From JBAZKV01 sp964443545 (GTDB lineage Bacteria > Margulisbacteria > WOR-1 > JAKLHX01 > JBAZKV01), in NCBI GenBank assembly GCA_964443545.1, contig CAYUCV010000024.1, positions 1 through 15,161 on the forward strand: a stretch of DNA of 15,161 bases. The letters run 5' to 3'. Below the pieces are notes generated by a model. The model saw only the letters and a program-made list of their open reading frames with translations, was not told where the DNA came from and made no database searches. How positions within the stretch are numbered: the stretch's first letter is position 1; every line of letters starts with the position of its first letter. Position numbers and translations under genes: made by a program. This document shows, in pieces, positions 1 through 7,053 of the stretch.

Positions 1-72
1 TACGCTTATCTGGGGGATCTCAGAAGAGGATTTACACACTAATCTTGACAGGACCCATTGTCAGAGAATTTC

Positions 73-90
73 TACAGTATTTCTACTGTA
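73..90. repeat. Short perfect inverted repeat downstream of mlaD
   Basis: A 7-bp perfect inverted repeat, TACAGTA and TACTGTA, is separated by TTTC. It lies about 30 bp past the mlaD stop codon, in an AT-rich stretch that also repeats ATTTCTAC in tandem. A second, weaker pair (TGACA at 46-50 and TGTCA at 59-63) lies further on. There is no GC-rich stem followed by a T run, so it is at best a weak terminator for the mla transcript; it could equally be a protein-binding site. Nothing else is recognisable in positions 1-121. Confidence 0.35.
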
Positions 91-121
91 TTTCAATGAA
101 TTTCAAATGTATTCCGCCCCC

Positions 122-1228
122 CTAGTCCCCTGTCGCCTTTACCCTGACACCTATGGAGTAGTTGCCGCTTCCGCTGTTTATGAAGTCATCGGCCTGAAGG
201 ATCATGTTCACATAGTCGGACACCCTATAATAGGTCGTAAAACGCAGTTTAGGATTGTTCGGCTTTGGGTTGTTAAAGTCGTATATGTCGCCGCTAAGGA
301 GCCAGCTATCATTGGGCTTGAAGTCAATGCCTCCGCCAAGATGGGTATTTATCATACCCAGCCTCAGAGCCCCGGTCTTTGATACAGCACTGGCTATCTG
401 AAGGTCAAGCAGCGCCAAATTGCGCGTTGGACCTTCTCCCAGGGCTATCATCCAGGTGTTGCGCTCGTTCTGGCTGATATCAAGATTGCCCTTGATCTGG
501 TTGGACAGCCCTCCAAACAGCACATCCGCGCTTGGCTTAAGCCTTATTTGGCTGAAGTTCTCAAAAAACTCATTTGCAGATGTAAGGGTCTTGTTCGTAG
601 AGGCTATTGTCCCTTTAACATTCTCCTGAAAACCTTTGTCAGCCACTATCTTATTAATGCCGGCCGTGGCCATCTGAAGCTGTTCGGTGAGGCGGTTTAT
701 CTCGACCGTTGCTTTTTCTACATTAAAGACCGCGTTGGTAAAAGCTTCCCGTATCTTTTTATCCTCGACAAATTCCCTTATTGCCATAAAGATCCTTTTG
801 GTCTCGGCCAGGTTCTGCGCTCCGATATCGACAAAATCCACTATTCCCGAGGTTTTTTTGCCGTAAAGTATCTGGTCGGGGTTGTAGACCGTTTCCGACA
901 CTCCCGGTGTTATTTCCAGGTATTTTAGACCAACAAGCCCGTCAAAAGCGACTCGAAGCTCAGAATCGGCGGGGAATTTAATGTTCTTGTCTATCACTCC
1001 GTAAATGCGGATCTCCTGTGTCCCCGGGTCAATCCTCATAACTTTGCCGACCTTAAAACCTCTGTATCTGATCTCGGAACCCACCGTAAGCCCTTCGATA
1101 TTCTGGAAAGAGCCGGTCAACTCATATCCGCTGAACTTAAGCAGTATCGCGCTTTTCCAGGTGACCAGCACCGCCAAAAGGATAAGCGCCGCCATTAAAA
1201 CCGCCCCGACCCTGGCTTGAGTTGACAT
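122..1228 (-). CDS. mlaD: MlaD-like MCE-domain lipid-transport protein with long C-terminal extension
   Basis: This is the substrate-binding/tunnel subunit of an Mla-type ABC lipid transporter, anchored in the inner membrane and facing the periplasm. One N-terminal membrane segment (about residues 8-28) is followed by an MCE domain (about 35-110) with the family pattern GLTVGSEIRYRGFKVGKV and a terminal YLEITPG. Residues about 130-225 look helical and partly coiled-coil. Residues about 235-368 alternate polar and hydrophobic residues like a beta-rich domain. At 368 residues it is about twice the length of E. coli MlaD, so it may span more of the periplasm. The ATG is preceded by GGAGG about 10 bases upstream, and the mlaF stop codon directly abuts this start. 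It is the last gene of the nnr-mlaE-mlaF-mlaD operon in this window. Family assignment is firm; the fold of the C-terminal part is inferred. Confidence 0.9.
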   Translation of the reverse strand: MSTQARVGAVLMAALILLAVLVTWKSAILLKFSGYELTGSFQNIEGLTVGSEIRYRGFKVGKVMRIDPGTQEIRIYGVIDKNIKFPADSELRVAFDGLVGLKYLEITPGVSETVYNPDQILYGKKTSGIVDFVDIGAQNLAETKRIFMAIREFVEDKKIREAFTNAVFNVEKATVEINRLTEQLQMATAGINKIVADKGFQENVKGTIASTNKTLTSANEFFENFSQIRLKPSADVLFGGLSNQIKGNLDISQNERNTWMIALGEGPTRNLALLDLQIASAVSKTGALRLGMINTHLGGGIDFKPNDSWLLSGDIYDFNNPKPNNPKLRFTTYYRVSDYVNMILQADDFINSGSGNYSIGVRVKATGD

Positions 1229-1957
1229 TTAATTCAGACCTCCTTTAATAAAATTGCTGACGACCGGATCTATTGACGCCGCGGTTTGCGCGGCGCTGCC
1301 GGTCTCAATAAATTTTCCTTCATGAAGCATAAGGACCCTGTCGCAGGTTCGGTAAACAGTGGTTATCTGGTGGGTCACTATTATTGAAGTGGCCTTAAAC
1401 CTTACGGCCAGCTTGTTTATTAGGTCCTCGATAACTGTCGAAGTGATGGGGTCAAGCCCGGTAGTGGGCTCGTCATACAGTATTATCTTGGGATCTGTTG
1501 CAATAGCCCTTGCCAGGCTGACCCTTTTTTGCATTCCGCCCGAGAGCTCTGAGGGCATCAGTTTTTCCGTTCCCGGCAGGTCCACCATTTCCAGCCTTTC
1601 TTTTACGATCCTTGAGATAGCGTCCTCGGCAAGATGTTTCTGCTGGCGCAGGCCAAAAGCCACATTCTCATAGACCGAAAGGGAATCAAAAAGGGCAGAG
1701 GTCTGGAACACAAAGCCAAAAGCCATCCTTGCTTTTATAAGGGGATCTCCCTCCAGCATTGTAATTTCCCTGCCGTCCACAAAGATCGATCCCCGGGATA
1801 CCGGCGAGAGCTTTACCAAAAGGCGCAGCAGGGTGCTTTTTCCGCAGCCGGAAGGTCCTATCACGGCCAGTTTTTGCCCGTCGGGTATTTCAAGAAACAC
1901 ATTGTCCAAAACCTTTTTCCCCGAGAATTCTTTTGTAACGCCGGATAGTTTTATCAT
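1229..1957 (-). CDS. mlaF: Mla-type ABC transporter ATP-binding protein (MlaF)
   Basis: This is the cytoplasmic ATPase that powers lipid movement by the MlaE permease. At 242 residues it is close to the usual MlaF length of about 270. All ABC motifs are visible: Walker A GPSGCGKST (34-42), Q-loop glutamine in FVFQTS (85), signature LSGGMQ (138-143), Walker B IILYDEP (158-164), D-loop GLD and switch histidine in IIVTHQ (196). ALFDSLSVYENVAF after the Q-loop and the SGGMQKRVSLARA form of the signature are typical of the MlaF/Ttg2A branch rather than of generic importers. It starts one base after the mlaE stop codon and has no clear Shine-Dalgarno of its own, so translation is probably coupled to mlaE. 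Confidence 0.95.
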   Translation of the reverse strand: MIKLSGVTKEFSGKKVLDNVFLEIPDGQKLAVIGPSGCGKSTLLRLLVKLSPVSRGSIFVDGREITMLEGDPLIKARMAFGFVFQTSALFDSLSVYENVAFGLRQQKHLAEDAISRIVKERLEMVDLPGTEKLMPSELSGGMQKRVSLARAIATDPKIILYDEPTTGLDPITSTVIEDLINKLAVRFKATSIIVTHQITTVYRTCDRVLMLHEGKFIETGSAAQTAASIDPVVSNFIKGGLN

Positions 1958-1958
1958 T

Positions 1959-2735
1959 TTATTTAAAGAGCATTACCGACATAAAATAATTAAAAATAAA
2001 AACAGTTATAAGGGAAGAGACGACCGCGCTGGTGGTAGACTCCCCCACCCCTTTGGCGCCGTTCTTTGCCTTAAGGCCCTTGTAGCAGGAGATCGAAGCA
2101 ATTATCATCCCAAAAATAAAAGCCTTAAAAACTCCGCCAAGGACATCGCCCGTTTTAAGAAAATTACCCGCGGTCTCAAGGAAACCGTACGGGTTTATTC
2201 CAACCAGAAAGACCGACACCAAAAAAGAACCAAGGAAACCTATAACATCAGCGAACAGGGTAAGGACCGGAAGCATCACAGAAAGCCCCATAAGCCGTGG
2301 TATAACAAGATAGCGGACATGATCTGTACCTAGCATGTTTATGGCATCGACCTGCTGGGTCACTTTCATGGTGCCGAGTTCCGCCGCAATGGAGGCCCCC
2401 ACCCTTCCTGCTATAACGACAGCGGTAAGGACCGGGGCTATCTCTCTTGCGACCGCAAGCGCCATCACGCCGCCTACCATCTTCCCCGCACCGAACTTAA
2501 CGAACTCATTGGCTATCTGGACAGCGAACACCATGCCGACAAAGACAGCCGTGGTAAGGGCAACCGGGATAGAATCTAGTCCGATACGGTTCATCTGGTC
2601 AAAAGAGTTGCGGACATCTATCTTCTTATTTAATATACCGGAAGCGGCCTTCCAAAAGAGCAGAAAAACGCCCCCTATCTGCTCCATCACACTCAGATAG
2701 CCAACTCCCAGTGACTCTGCAAGGTTTTTTTTCAT
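1959..2735 (-). CDS. mlaE: Mla-type ABC transporter permease (MlaE)
   Basis: This is an integral inner-membrane permease of the MlaE/YrbE family. At 258 residues it matches E. coli MlaE (about 260). Family features include an N-terminal amphipathic part with GGVFLLFWKA, the stretch VALTTAVFVGMVFAVQIA, the cytoplasmic coupling region REIAPVLTAVVIAGRVGASI AAELGTM, and TQQVDAINMLGTDHVRYLVIPR. Several hydrophobic segments follow, ending in FIFNYFMSVMLFK. It forms the transmembrane dimer through which MlaF and the MCE protein pass phospholipid between the membranes. Its ATG overlaps the upstream nnr stop codon as ATGA, pointing to translational coupling. The soluble carrier MlaC and the STAS protein MlaB are not in the window. 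Confidence 0.95.
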   Translation of the reverse strand: MKKNLAESLGVGYLSVMEQIGGVFLLFWKAASGILNKKIDVRNSFDQMNRIGLDSIPVALTTAVFVGMVFAVQIANEFVKFGAGKMVGGVMALAVAREIAPVLTAVVIAGRVGASIAAELGTMKVTQQVDAINMLGTDHVRYLVIPRLMGLSVMLPVLTLFADVIGFLGSFLVSVFLVGINPYGFLETAGNFLKTGDVLGGVFKAFIFGMIIASISCYKGLKAKNGAKGVGESTTSAVVSSLITVFIFNYFMSVMLFK

Positions 2736-4213
2736 GCGGCACTTACCAAAGAATTAATAACGAACGGCATCGCGTCAATTATATCAGATGCTATCATCCC
2801 TCTAAAGCCTTTGTTAATGGCAACCGCATCTGCACAAAGGCCGTGAACAAACACGGCGCATGCCGCAGCCGATAAAGCTTCCATTCCAGAAGCGGCAAAG
2901 CTGCAGATGATGCCCGTAAGGACATCGCCGGTCCCGGCGGTAGCCAACCCCGGGTTGCCCGTGGGGTTGACGAAATACTTTCCCGACGGGTCAGCGGTCA
3001 CGGTGCCGGCACCTTTTAACACAACGATTACATTCAGGTCTTTTGCCGTGCGCAGGGCTGTCCCGATACGGTCCTGTTGAACTGCTTCAACAGTGGACCC
3101 AAGCAGCCTCGCCATTTCTCCCGGATGCGGGGTTAAAATTATTGGATTTTTTTTCTTGAGAAGAACGCCCGTGCTGCCGGCGATACAATTAAGTCCGTCC
3201 GCATCTATGATCAGAGGGCAGCCGAGATCGGTCTTTATCAGGTTTTCAACAAGGCGTTTTTTACCTTTACCTATGCCGGGCCCCACCCCTGCAGCTTTCA
3301 GTTTATAGGATGCCACTTTTTTTGGGGCAACATCCGCCAGTGTTATGATCTCCGGCACCGAAACATTGATGCGGTCCTGTATCTTTGCCGGAACAGAAAG
3401 GTAAACCAGCCCGGCCCCGGAGCGGAGCGCAGCCATACCCGCCAGCATCGCAGCTCCGCTCATACCTATTGACCCTGCAAATATCATCACCCTTCCGTTA
3501 TCACCCTTATTGCAGTCAAACCTGCGCTCCGGCAAAGCTCTCTTAACATACTCAACACCAATGAGATTTGGTATTTGAGATTTTGAATTTATTTTGGATT
3601 TAGGATTTAGGATTTGTGATCTATCATACGGTATCCCTATATCCGCAACCACAAGTCTGCCGATCTTTGATTCTGCCCCTTCCTTGAACATCCCGGCTTT
3701 GGGCAAATGGAAGGTCACAGTTAGGTCTGCCTTGACGCATACTCCTCTTGGTTCTCCGCTGTCAGCATCAAGCCCGGAAGGGATATCTACCGCAACTACC
3801 TTGTATCCTTCACGGTCCCTGCCATCGTTGATCAAAGTTATTATCTCGGAGTAGACCCCATCCGCTTCCCTATCAAGGCCTATGCCAAACAAACCGTCAA
3901 TAACTACACCGCAACCATTAAGGATTTCAGGAAGGGTATGCACATCGTCCTTTTCTGCCTCAAACACGTTAACCTTGGCACCGCTATTTTTGAGGTATCT
4001 TGCCGCTATCTTTGCATCCCCTCCGTTATTGCCCTTTCCGCAGACTGCACAGATAGACCCAGGGATGCCTATATAATCCTTTATCGCATCAAAGACCTTC
4101 TTGCCCGCATTTTCCATAAGCACTGCCTGCGGGATCCCTAGCTCCTCTATGGCCCAACGATCCAGGGACTTCATTTCTTTGGAGGTTATCGGTTTATAGT
4201 ATTTGTTTAACAT
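2732..4213 (-). CDS. nnr: Bifunctional NAD(P)H-hydrate epimerase / ADP-dependent dehydratase
   Basis: This is a metabolite-repair enzyme that epimerises and dehydrates damaged NAD(P)H hydrates back to NAD(P)H. The N-terminal YjeF/NnrE domain (about residues 1-195) shows MENAG, GKGNNGGD (59-66), VIDGLFGIGL and VDIPSGLDA. The C-terminal ribokinase-like NnrD domain (about 222-493) shows KGDNGRVMIFAGS, LTPHPGEMARLLG and NPGLATAGTGDVLTG, with the catalytic Asp in GTGD at about 430. The chosen ATG starts MLNKYYKPITSKEMKSLD, which matches the family N-terminus; an in-frame TTG at 4267 would add 18 residues translated from an inverted repeat and is unlikely. No strong Shine-Dalgarno is seen. The interdomain linker (about residues 198-217) carries a low-complexity repeat insert. 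The stop codon overlaps mlaE, so a repair enzyme heads a lipid-transport operon. Confidence 0.93.
   Translation of the reverse strand: MLNKYYKPITSKEMKSLDRWAIEELGIPQAVLMENAGKKVFDAIKDYIGIPGSICAVCGKGNNGGDAKIAARYLKNSGAKVNVFEAEKDDVHTLPEILNGCGVVIDGLFGIGLDREADGVYSEIITLINDGRDREGYKVVAVDIPSGLDADSGEPRGVCVKADLTVTFHLPKAGMFKEGAESKIGRLVVADIGIPYDRSQILNPKSKINSKSQIPNLIGVEYVKRALPERRFDCNKGDNGRVMIFAGSIGMSGAAMLAGMAALRSGAGLVYLSVPAKIQDRINVSVPEIITLADVAPKKVASYKLKAAGVGPGIGKGKKRLVENLIKTDLGCPLIIDADGLNCIAGSTGVLLKKKNPIILTPHPGEMARLLGSTVEAVQQDRIGTALRTAKDLNVIVVLKGAGTVTADPSGKYFVNPTGNPGLATAGTGDVLTGIICSFAASGMEALSAAACAVFVHGLCADAVAINKGFRGMIASDIIDAMPFVINSLVSAA
3564..3616. repeat. AT-rich low-complexity repeat inserted in frame within nnr
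   Basis: Three tandem heptamers, GGATTTA, GGATTTA and GGATTTG, occupy 3596-3616. They are preceded by degenerate relatives (GAGATTTTGAATTT, GATTTGGTATTTGAG). On the coding (minus) strand the stretch reads ILNPKSKINSKSQIPNL, rich in N, P, K and S, at the junction of the epimerase and dehydratase domains. It is much more AT-rich than the flanking gene and is not part of either fold. Peptides of the NPKSKI type are a known hallmark of dispersed short repeats in many uncultured bacterial genomes (recalled, not searched). Length and frame are compatible with a full-length protein. Confidence 0.7.
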
Positions 4214-4220
4214 AATAATG

Positions 4221-4294
4221 CTTGGGTCAAGGGTGTAGGGCCAAGGGTATAGTAGACGGGGTTCCAACTTGACCCTTGCCCCTTGACCCTTGGC
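4221..4294. repeat. Imperfect inverted repeat built from CCCTTGA-type units
   Basis: GGGTCAAGGG at 4224-4233 is exactly complementary to CCCTTGACCC at 4280-4289. Further in, CAAGGGT at 4242-4248 pairs with ACCCTTG at 4272-4278. This gives a long stem with a bulge and a loop of about 23 bases. Each arm is itself made of near-repeats of CCCTTGA/CCCTTGG. It falls in the predicted 5' leader of the nnr-mla transcript, between the promoter and the nnr ATG. It may be a dispersed palindromic element, and as RNA it could form a leader hairpin. No T run follows, so it does not look like an intrinsic terminator. Confidence 0.65.
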
Positions 4295-4303
4295 TCTTTA
4301 ATC

Positions 4304-4332
4304 AATATATATTCCGCACCTGTGTTTGTCAA
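4304..4332 (-). promoter_or_regulatory. Predicted sigma-70-type promoter for nnr-mlaE-mlaF-mlaD
   Basis: Read on the minus strand, a perfect -35 TTGACA (4332-4327) is followed by a 17-base spacer and a -10 TATATT (4309-4304). Transcription would start near 4297, leaving a leader of about 85 bases that contains the inverted repeat. The -35 box overlaps the -35 box of the divergent citrate synthase promoter. Confidence 0.65.
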
Positions 4333-4353
4333 TAAGTTTTAATATGCTATTAT
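4326..4353 (+). promoter_or_regulatory. Predicted extended -10 promoter for citrate synthase
   Basis: TTGTCA (4326-4331) lies 16 bases before TATTAT (4348-4353), which is preceded by TGC, making an extended -10 element (TGCTATTAT). The transcript would start around 4360, inside the palindrome at 4355-4364. The leader is short and carries AAAGGA (4375-4380) six bases before the ATG at 4387. Confidence 0.6.
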
Positions 4354-4354
4354 A

Positions 4355-4364
4355 GTGATATCAC
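4355..4364. promoter_or_regulatory. Perfect 10-bp palindrome at the citrate synthase start site
   Basis: GTGATATCAC is a perfect palindrome directly after the -10 element and covering the likely transcription start. That position suits a repressor operator. No regulator gene is adjacent, and a palindrome this short can arise by chance. Confidence 0.35.
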
Positions 4365-4386
4365 AATGTAAGTGAAAGGAACTTGA

Positions 4387-5745
4387 ATGGAAGAAAGCAA
4401 GAAGGATCATCTTATCCAGAAACTCCGCGATAAGTGTGAAGCGAACAACAATATAAGTCAGGACCTCTTCAAGAAATACAATGTAAAAAGAGGATTGAGG
4501 AACGAGGACGGCTCAGGCGTTCTGGTGGGGCTTACTAAGATTGCATCTGTAATAGGTTATGAAAAGATAGATGAGGACCTAATACCGGTGGAAGGACACC
4601 TTTCTTACAGGGGCATAGATCTTTTCGATATCGTCTCTGGTATCCAGCAGGAAGACCGGTTCGGATATGAAGAGGTAGCCTATCTTCTTCTGTTCGGAGA
4701 ACTTCCCAAAAAAAGGGAGTTCAGGGACTTTCTTGACGAGTTCGCTGCCCAGCGCCATCTGCCCGAGAATTTTACGCGCGACATAATCCTTAACTTCCGC
4801 TCAAGGAACATTATGAACAGCCTGGCAAGGGCTGTCCTGGCGCTTTACAGCAGCGACGACAGAGCTGACGATCTGTCGCTGGAAAACCAGATAAGGCAGG
4901 CTATCTCCCTTGTGGCCAAATTCCCGGTCATAATAGCGCACGCCTATCACGCGATGCATTCAAAGTTCAGCGGGGCCACTCTGTTCATCCAGCCCCCGAA
5001 CAATGAGCTCATGACCGCCGAGAACTTTTTCTATATGCTGAGAAAGGACCATGCCTTTACAAGAACGGAAGCGGGAGTTCTTGATGTTGCGCTCATCCTT
5101 CACACTGACCACGGAGGAGGCAACAACTCAACTTTTGCCACAAGGGTGACGTCTTCGAGCGGAACGGACGCGTATTCGGCCATTGCGGGCGCTATTGCAT
5201 CGCTAAAAGGCCCTCTGCACGGCGCAGCCAACCTGTATGTCATGAACATGATGGACGATATCAAAAAGAATGTGAAAGACTGGAATGACAAGGACGAGAT
5301 CAAGGGCTATGTATCCAAACTAATACGGTGCGAGGCCGGGGACAGGACCGGTAAGATCTACGGTTTTGGTCATGCGATCTATACAAAATCCGACCCCAGG
5401 GCAGTGATATTAAAGGAATACGCAAAGAAACTCGCAAAAGAAAAAGGGATGGAAAAAGAACTTGCTCTGTATTTTAACCTTGAAGAAATAGTCCCGTCCA
5501 CCTTTGCCGAGGTCAAGCAGTCGACAAAGGTGATCTCTCCTAATGTTGACTTTTTCTCGGGGTTCGTCTACACCTGCCTGGGGATCTCACCGGACCTTTA
5601 CACTCCCCTCTTTGCAATGGCGCGCATTGCGGGCTGGATGGCGCACAGGATAGAAGAACTGATGATATCTAAGCGCATAATACGCCCGGCTTACAAGAGC
5701 GTCGCTTCCAAAAAGAAGTATCAGCCGATGGAAAAGAGAAGATAG
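4387..5745 (+). CDS. gltA: Citrate synthase (citrate/2-methylcitrate synthase family)
   Basis: This enzyme condenses acetyl-CoA with oxaloacetate to citrate in the cytoplasm, feeding a full or partial TCA cycle or 2-oxoglutarate synthesis. At 452 residues it is near the usual length. The catalytic triad is visible: His278 in GPLHGAANLY, His329 in GFGHAIYTKSDPRA, and Asp388 in NVDFFSGFVY. HTDHGGGNNSTFATRV (239-254) corresponds to the substrate-binding helix, in a GGGNN variant I associate with anaerobe/Clostridia-type enzymes. The N-terminus (VEGHLSYRGIDLFDI at 69-83) matches the family's first conserved block. It is the only plus-strand gene here, expressed from its own promoter with AAAGGA as ribosome site. 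2-methylcitrate synthase activity cannot be excluded, but no prp genes are nearby. Confidence 0.93.
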   Translation: MEESKKDHLIQKLRDKCEANNNISQDLFKKYNVKRGLRNEDGSGVLVGLTKIASVIGYEKIDEDLIPVEGHLSYRGIDLFDIVSGIQQEDRFGYEEVAYLLLFGELPKKREFRDFLDEFAAQRHLPENFTRDIILNFRSRNIMNSLARAVLALYSSDDRADDLSLENQIRQAISLVAKFPVIIAHAYHAMHSKFSGATLFIQPPNNELMTAENFFYMLRKDHAFTRTEAGVLDVALILHTDHGGGNNSTFATRVTSSSGTDAYSAIAGAIASLKGPLHGAANLYVMNMMDDIKKNVKDWNDKDEIKGYVSKLIRCEAGDRTGKIYGFGHAIYTKSDPRAVILKEYAKKLAKEKGMEKELALYFNLEEIVPSTFAEVKQSTKVISPNVDFFSGFVYTCLGISPDLYTPLFAMARIAGWMAHRIEELMISKRIIRPAYKSVASKKKYQPMEKRR

Positions 5746-5753
5746 GCAGCCTA
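5743..5753. other. Palindrome joining two convergent stop codons
   Basis: TAGGC-A-GCCTA contains the stop codon of citrate synthase (plus strand) at its left end and the stop codon of the ferredoxin-like hydrogenase subunit (minus strand) at its right end. The two genes are separated by only 5 bp. No intrinsic terminator with a T run fits here, so the two transcripts probably overlap. Confidence 0.5.
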
Positions 5754-6104
5754 CTGCTTCCACTCGGTAAAGATGTCTTTCCTGCTGTATGCCGCATACT
5801 CATGGTCCTTTAACATCGACAGGGTCTTTGTAGGGCACACATCAACACACTGGCCGCAGCATATGCACCTGTCAAGGTAGATGTGGAGAGTGAACTTCTT
5901 CTCCGGGGTGTCCTGCTTGATCACCTTTATGGCCTCGGCCGGGCAATCGCGCGAGCACATCTTGCAGCCGATGCACTTTTGTATGTCCGCCACCAGTTTT
6001 CCCCTGAAATCATCCGGAACCGGGAATTTTTCCGCGGGATACAGATTGGTCGCGGGCTTGTTAAACAACTGTCTCAGGACCTCGGGAACCAAAGAACCAA
6101 GCAT
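5751..6104 (-). CDS. mbhN: Hydrogenase 2[4Fe-4S] electron-transfer subunit (MbhN/NuoI-like)
   Basis: This peripheral iron-sulfur subunit passes electrons from an external donor, most likely ferredoxin, to the small subunit. Two complete cluster motifs are present: CIGCKMCSRDCP (Cys 44, 47, 50, 54) and CICCGQCVDVCP (Cys 80, 83, 86, 90). The N-terminus (LVPEVLRQLFNKPATNLYP) resembles the membrane-associating start of NuoI/EchF/MbhN proteins. At 117 residues it is shorter than typical NuoI and closer to EchF/MbhN. The ATG is preceded by AAGGAG, which overlaps the stop codon of the NuoH-like gene. It is the last gene of the hydrogenase operon and converges on citrate synthase. Confidence 0.9.
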   Translation of the reverse strand: MLGSLVPEVLRQLFNKPATNLYPAEKFPVPDDFRGKLVADIQKCIGCKMCSRDCPAEAIKVIKQDTPEKKFTLHIYLDRCICCGQCVDVCPTKTLSMLKDHEYAAYSRKDIFTEWKQ

Positions 6105-6114
6105 TGATTTCTCC

Positions 6115-7053
6115 TTACATCCAAATCTTGGCGGCCGCTATCAAAAGATACTGCAGGACCGCCGCCGGCACCAGGTATTTCCAGCAAAAACCTATCATCT
6201 GGTCTATCCTTATCCTGCCAAAGGACGCCTTTACCGCTGCTACAAGCGCCACTACCGCAAAGGTCTTTACAAAGAACATAAGCGCGCTGAGGAAAATATT
6301 TCCGTAAGAAAACCCGCCCAGATAAAAAAGGCTTATGAGGGAAGCCACAATAACGAGTTCTATATCGAACATCAAGCGGAAAATGGCCAGTTTTCTGCCG
6401 GTGTATTCGCAGAAAGGCCCGTCAACGATCTCTGTCTCGGCCTCAGGAATGTCAAAAGGTATCCTTTCCAGCTTTCCGACCAGTGCCACCAAAGCCACAA
6501 TAAAACCTATCGGCTGGTAAACTGCTATCCAGTCATGGTTTGCCTGAAAGGCCAGGATAGAAGAAACGCTCCAGCTCCCTGCAAGGATGGCTGGGCCCAG
6601 CAGCGACATAAGCAGCGGCACTTCATAAGAAAAAAGAAGCAGGGTCGCTCTCATGGCCCCTACCGAAGCAAAATAATTGACGCTGTACCAGCCTCCCAGA
6701 AAGATCGCAAAAGTCGGCACCGTTAGCAGATAGGCAAGAACGACCACATCCCCTTCAAAGGAAAAGAGGGCCGGCACTGTAAGAGGCAAAAAGATAACAG
6801 TGGTCAAAACTGCGGCAAGCGCTATTATCGGGGCTGCCGCGAACATGAATCGGTCAGCCTTTTCGGAGGTAATATCCTCTTTTGCAAAAAGTTTTATGAA
6901 ATCGGCAAAAGGCTGGAACCACGGGGGCCCCACCCTGTTCTGGAGCCTGGCAACTATTTTTCGGTCGGCCCACTCAAGAAGAAGGCCGTATACGACCAGG
7001 AATGCAAATCCCGGAAAAATAAGCAGGTAGAATATCTTATATAGTTCGTTCAT
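6115..7053 (-). CDS. mbhM: Membrane-anchoring hydrogenase subunit (MbhM/NuoH family)
   Basis: This integral membrane subunit docks the peripheral hydrogenase arm on the membrane and links catalysis to ion movement. It has 312 residues with about eight hydrophobic segments. Family signatures include EWADRKIVARLQNRVGPPW (27-45), FADFIKLFAKEDI (49-61), FDIPEAETEIVDGP and CEYTGRKLAIFRL. These cytoplasmic-loop acidic residues correspond to the complex I quinone-site/E-channel region. The start codon overlaps the large-subunit stop codon as ATGA. The ending AAKIWM followed by TAA supplies part of the ribosome site of the next gene. Confidence 0.93.
   Translation of the reverse strand: MNELYKIFYLLIFPGFAFLVVYGLLLEWADRKIVARLQNRVGPPWFQPFADFIKLFAKEDITSEKADRFMFAAAPIIALAAVLTTVIFLPLTVPALFSFEGDVVVLAYLLTVPTFAIFLGGWYSVNYFASVGAMRATLLLFSYEVPLLMSLLGPAILAGSWSVSSILAFQANHDWIAVYQPIGFIVALVALVGKLERIPFDIPEAETEIVDGPFCEYTGRKLAIFRLMFDIELVIVASLISLFYLGGFSYGNIFLSALMFFVKTFAVVALVAAVKASFGRIRIDQMIGFCWKYLVPAAVLQYLLIAAAKIWM

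Noticed and set aside
45..50. TTGACA as a plus-strand -35 box near the left edge
   Set aside because: No acceptable -10 element lies 16-18 bases downstream, and only the 3' end of mlaD follows on that strand.
4214..4267. Upstream TTG start for nnr at 4267
   Set aside because: The 18 extra residues are translated from the inverted repeat and do not match the family, whereas the ATG at 4213 gives the expected N-terminus.
5881..6726. Long plus-strand open frame (281 codons) across the NuoI- and NuoH-like genes
   Set aside because: It crosses two well-supported minus-strand genes and its translation is low-complexity, rich in Arg, Lys, His and Gln, with no family signature.
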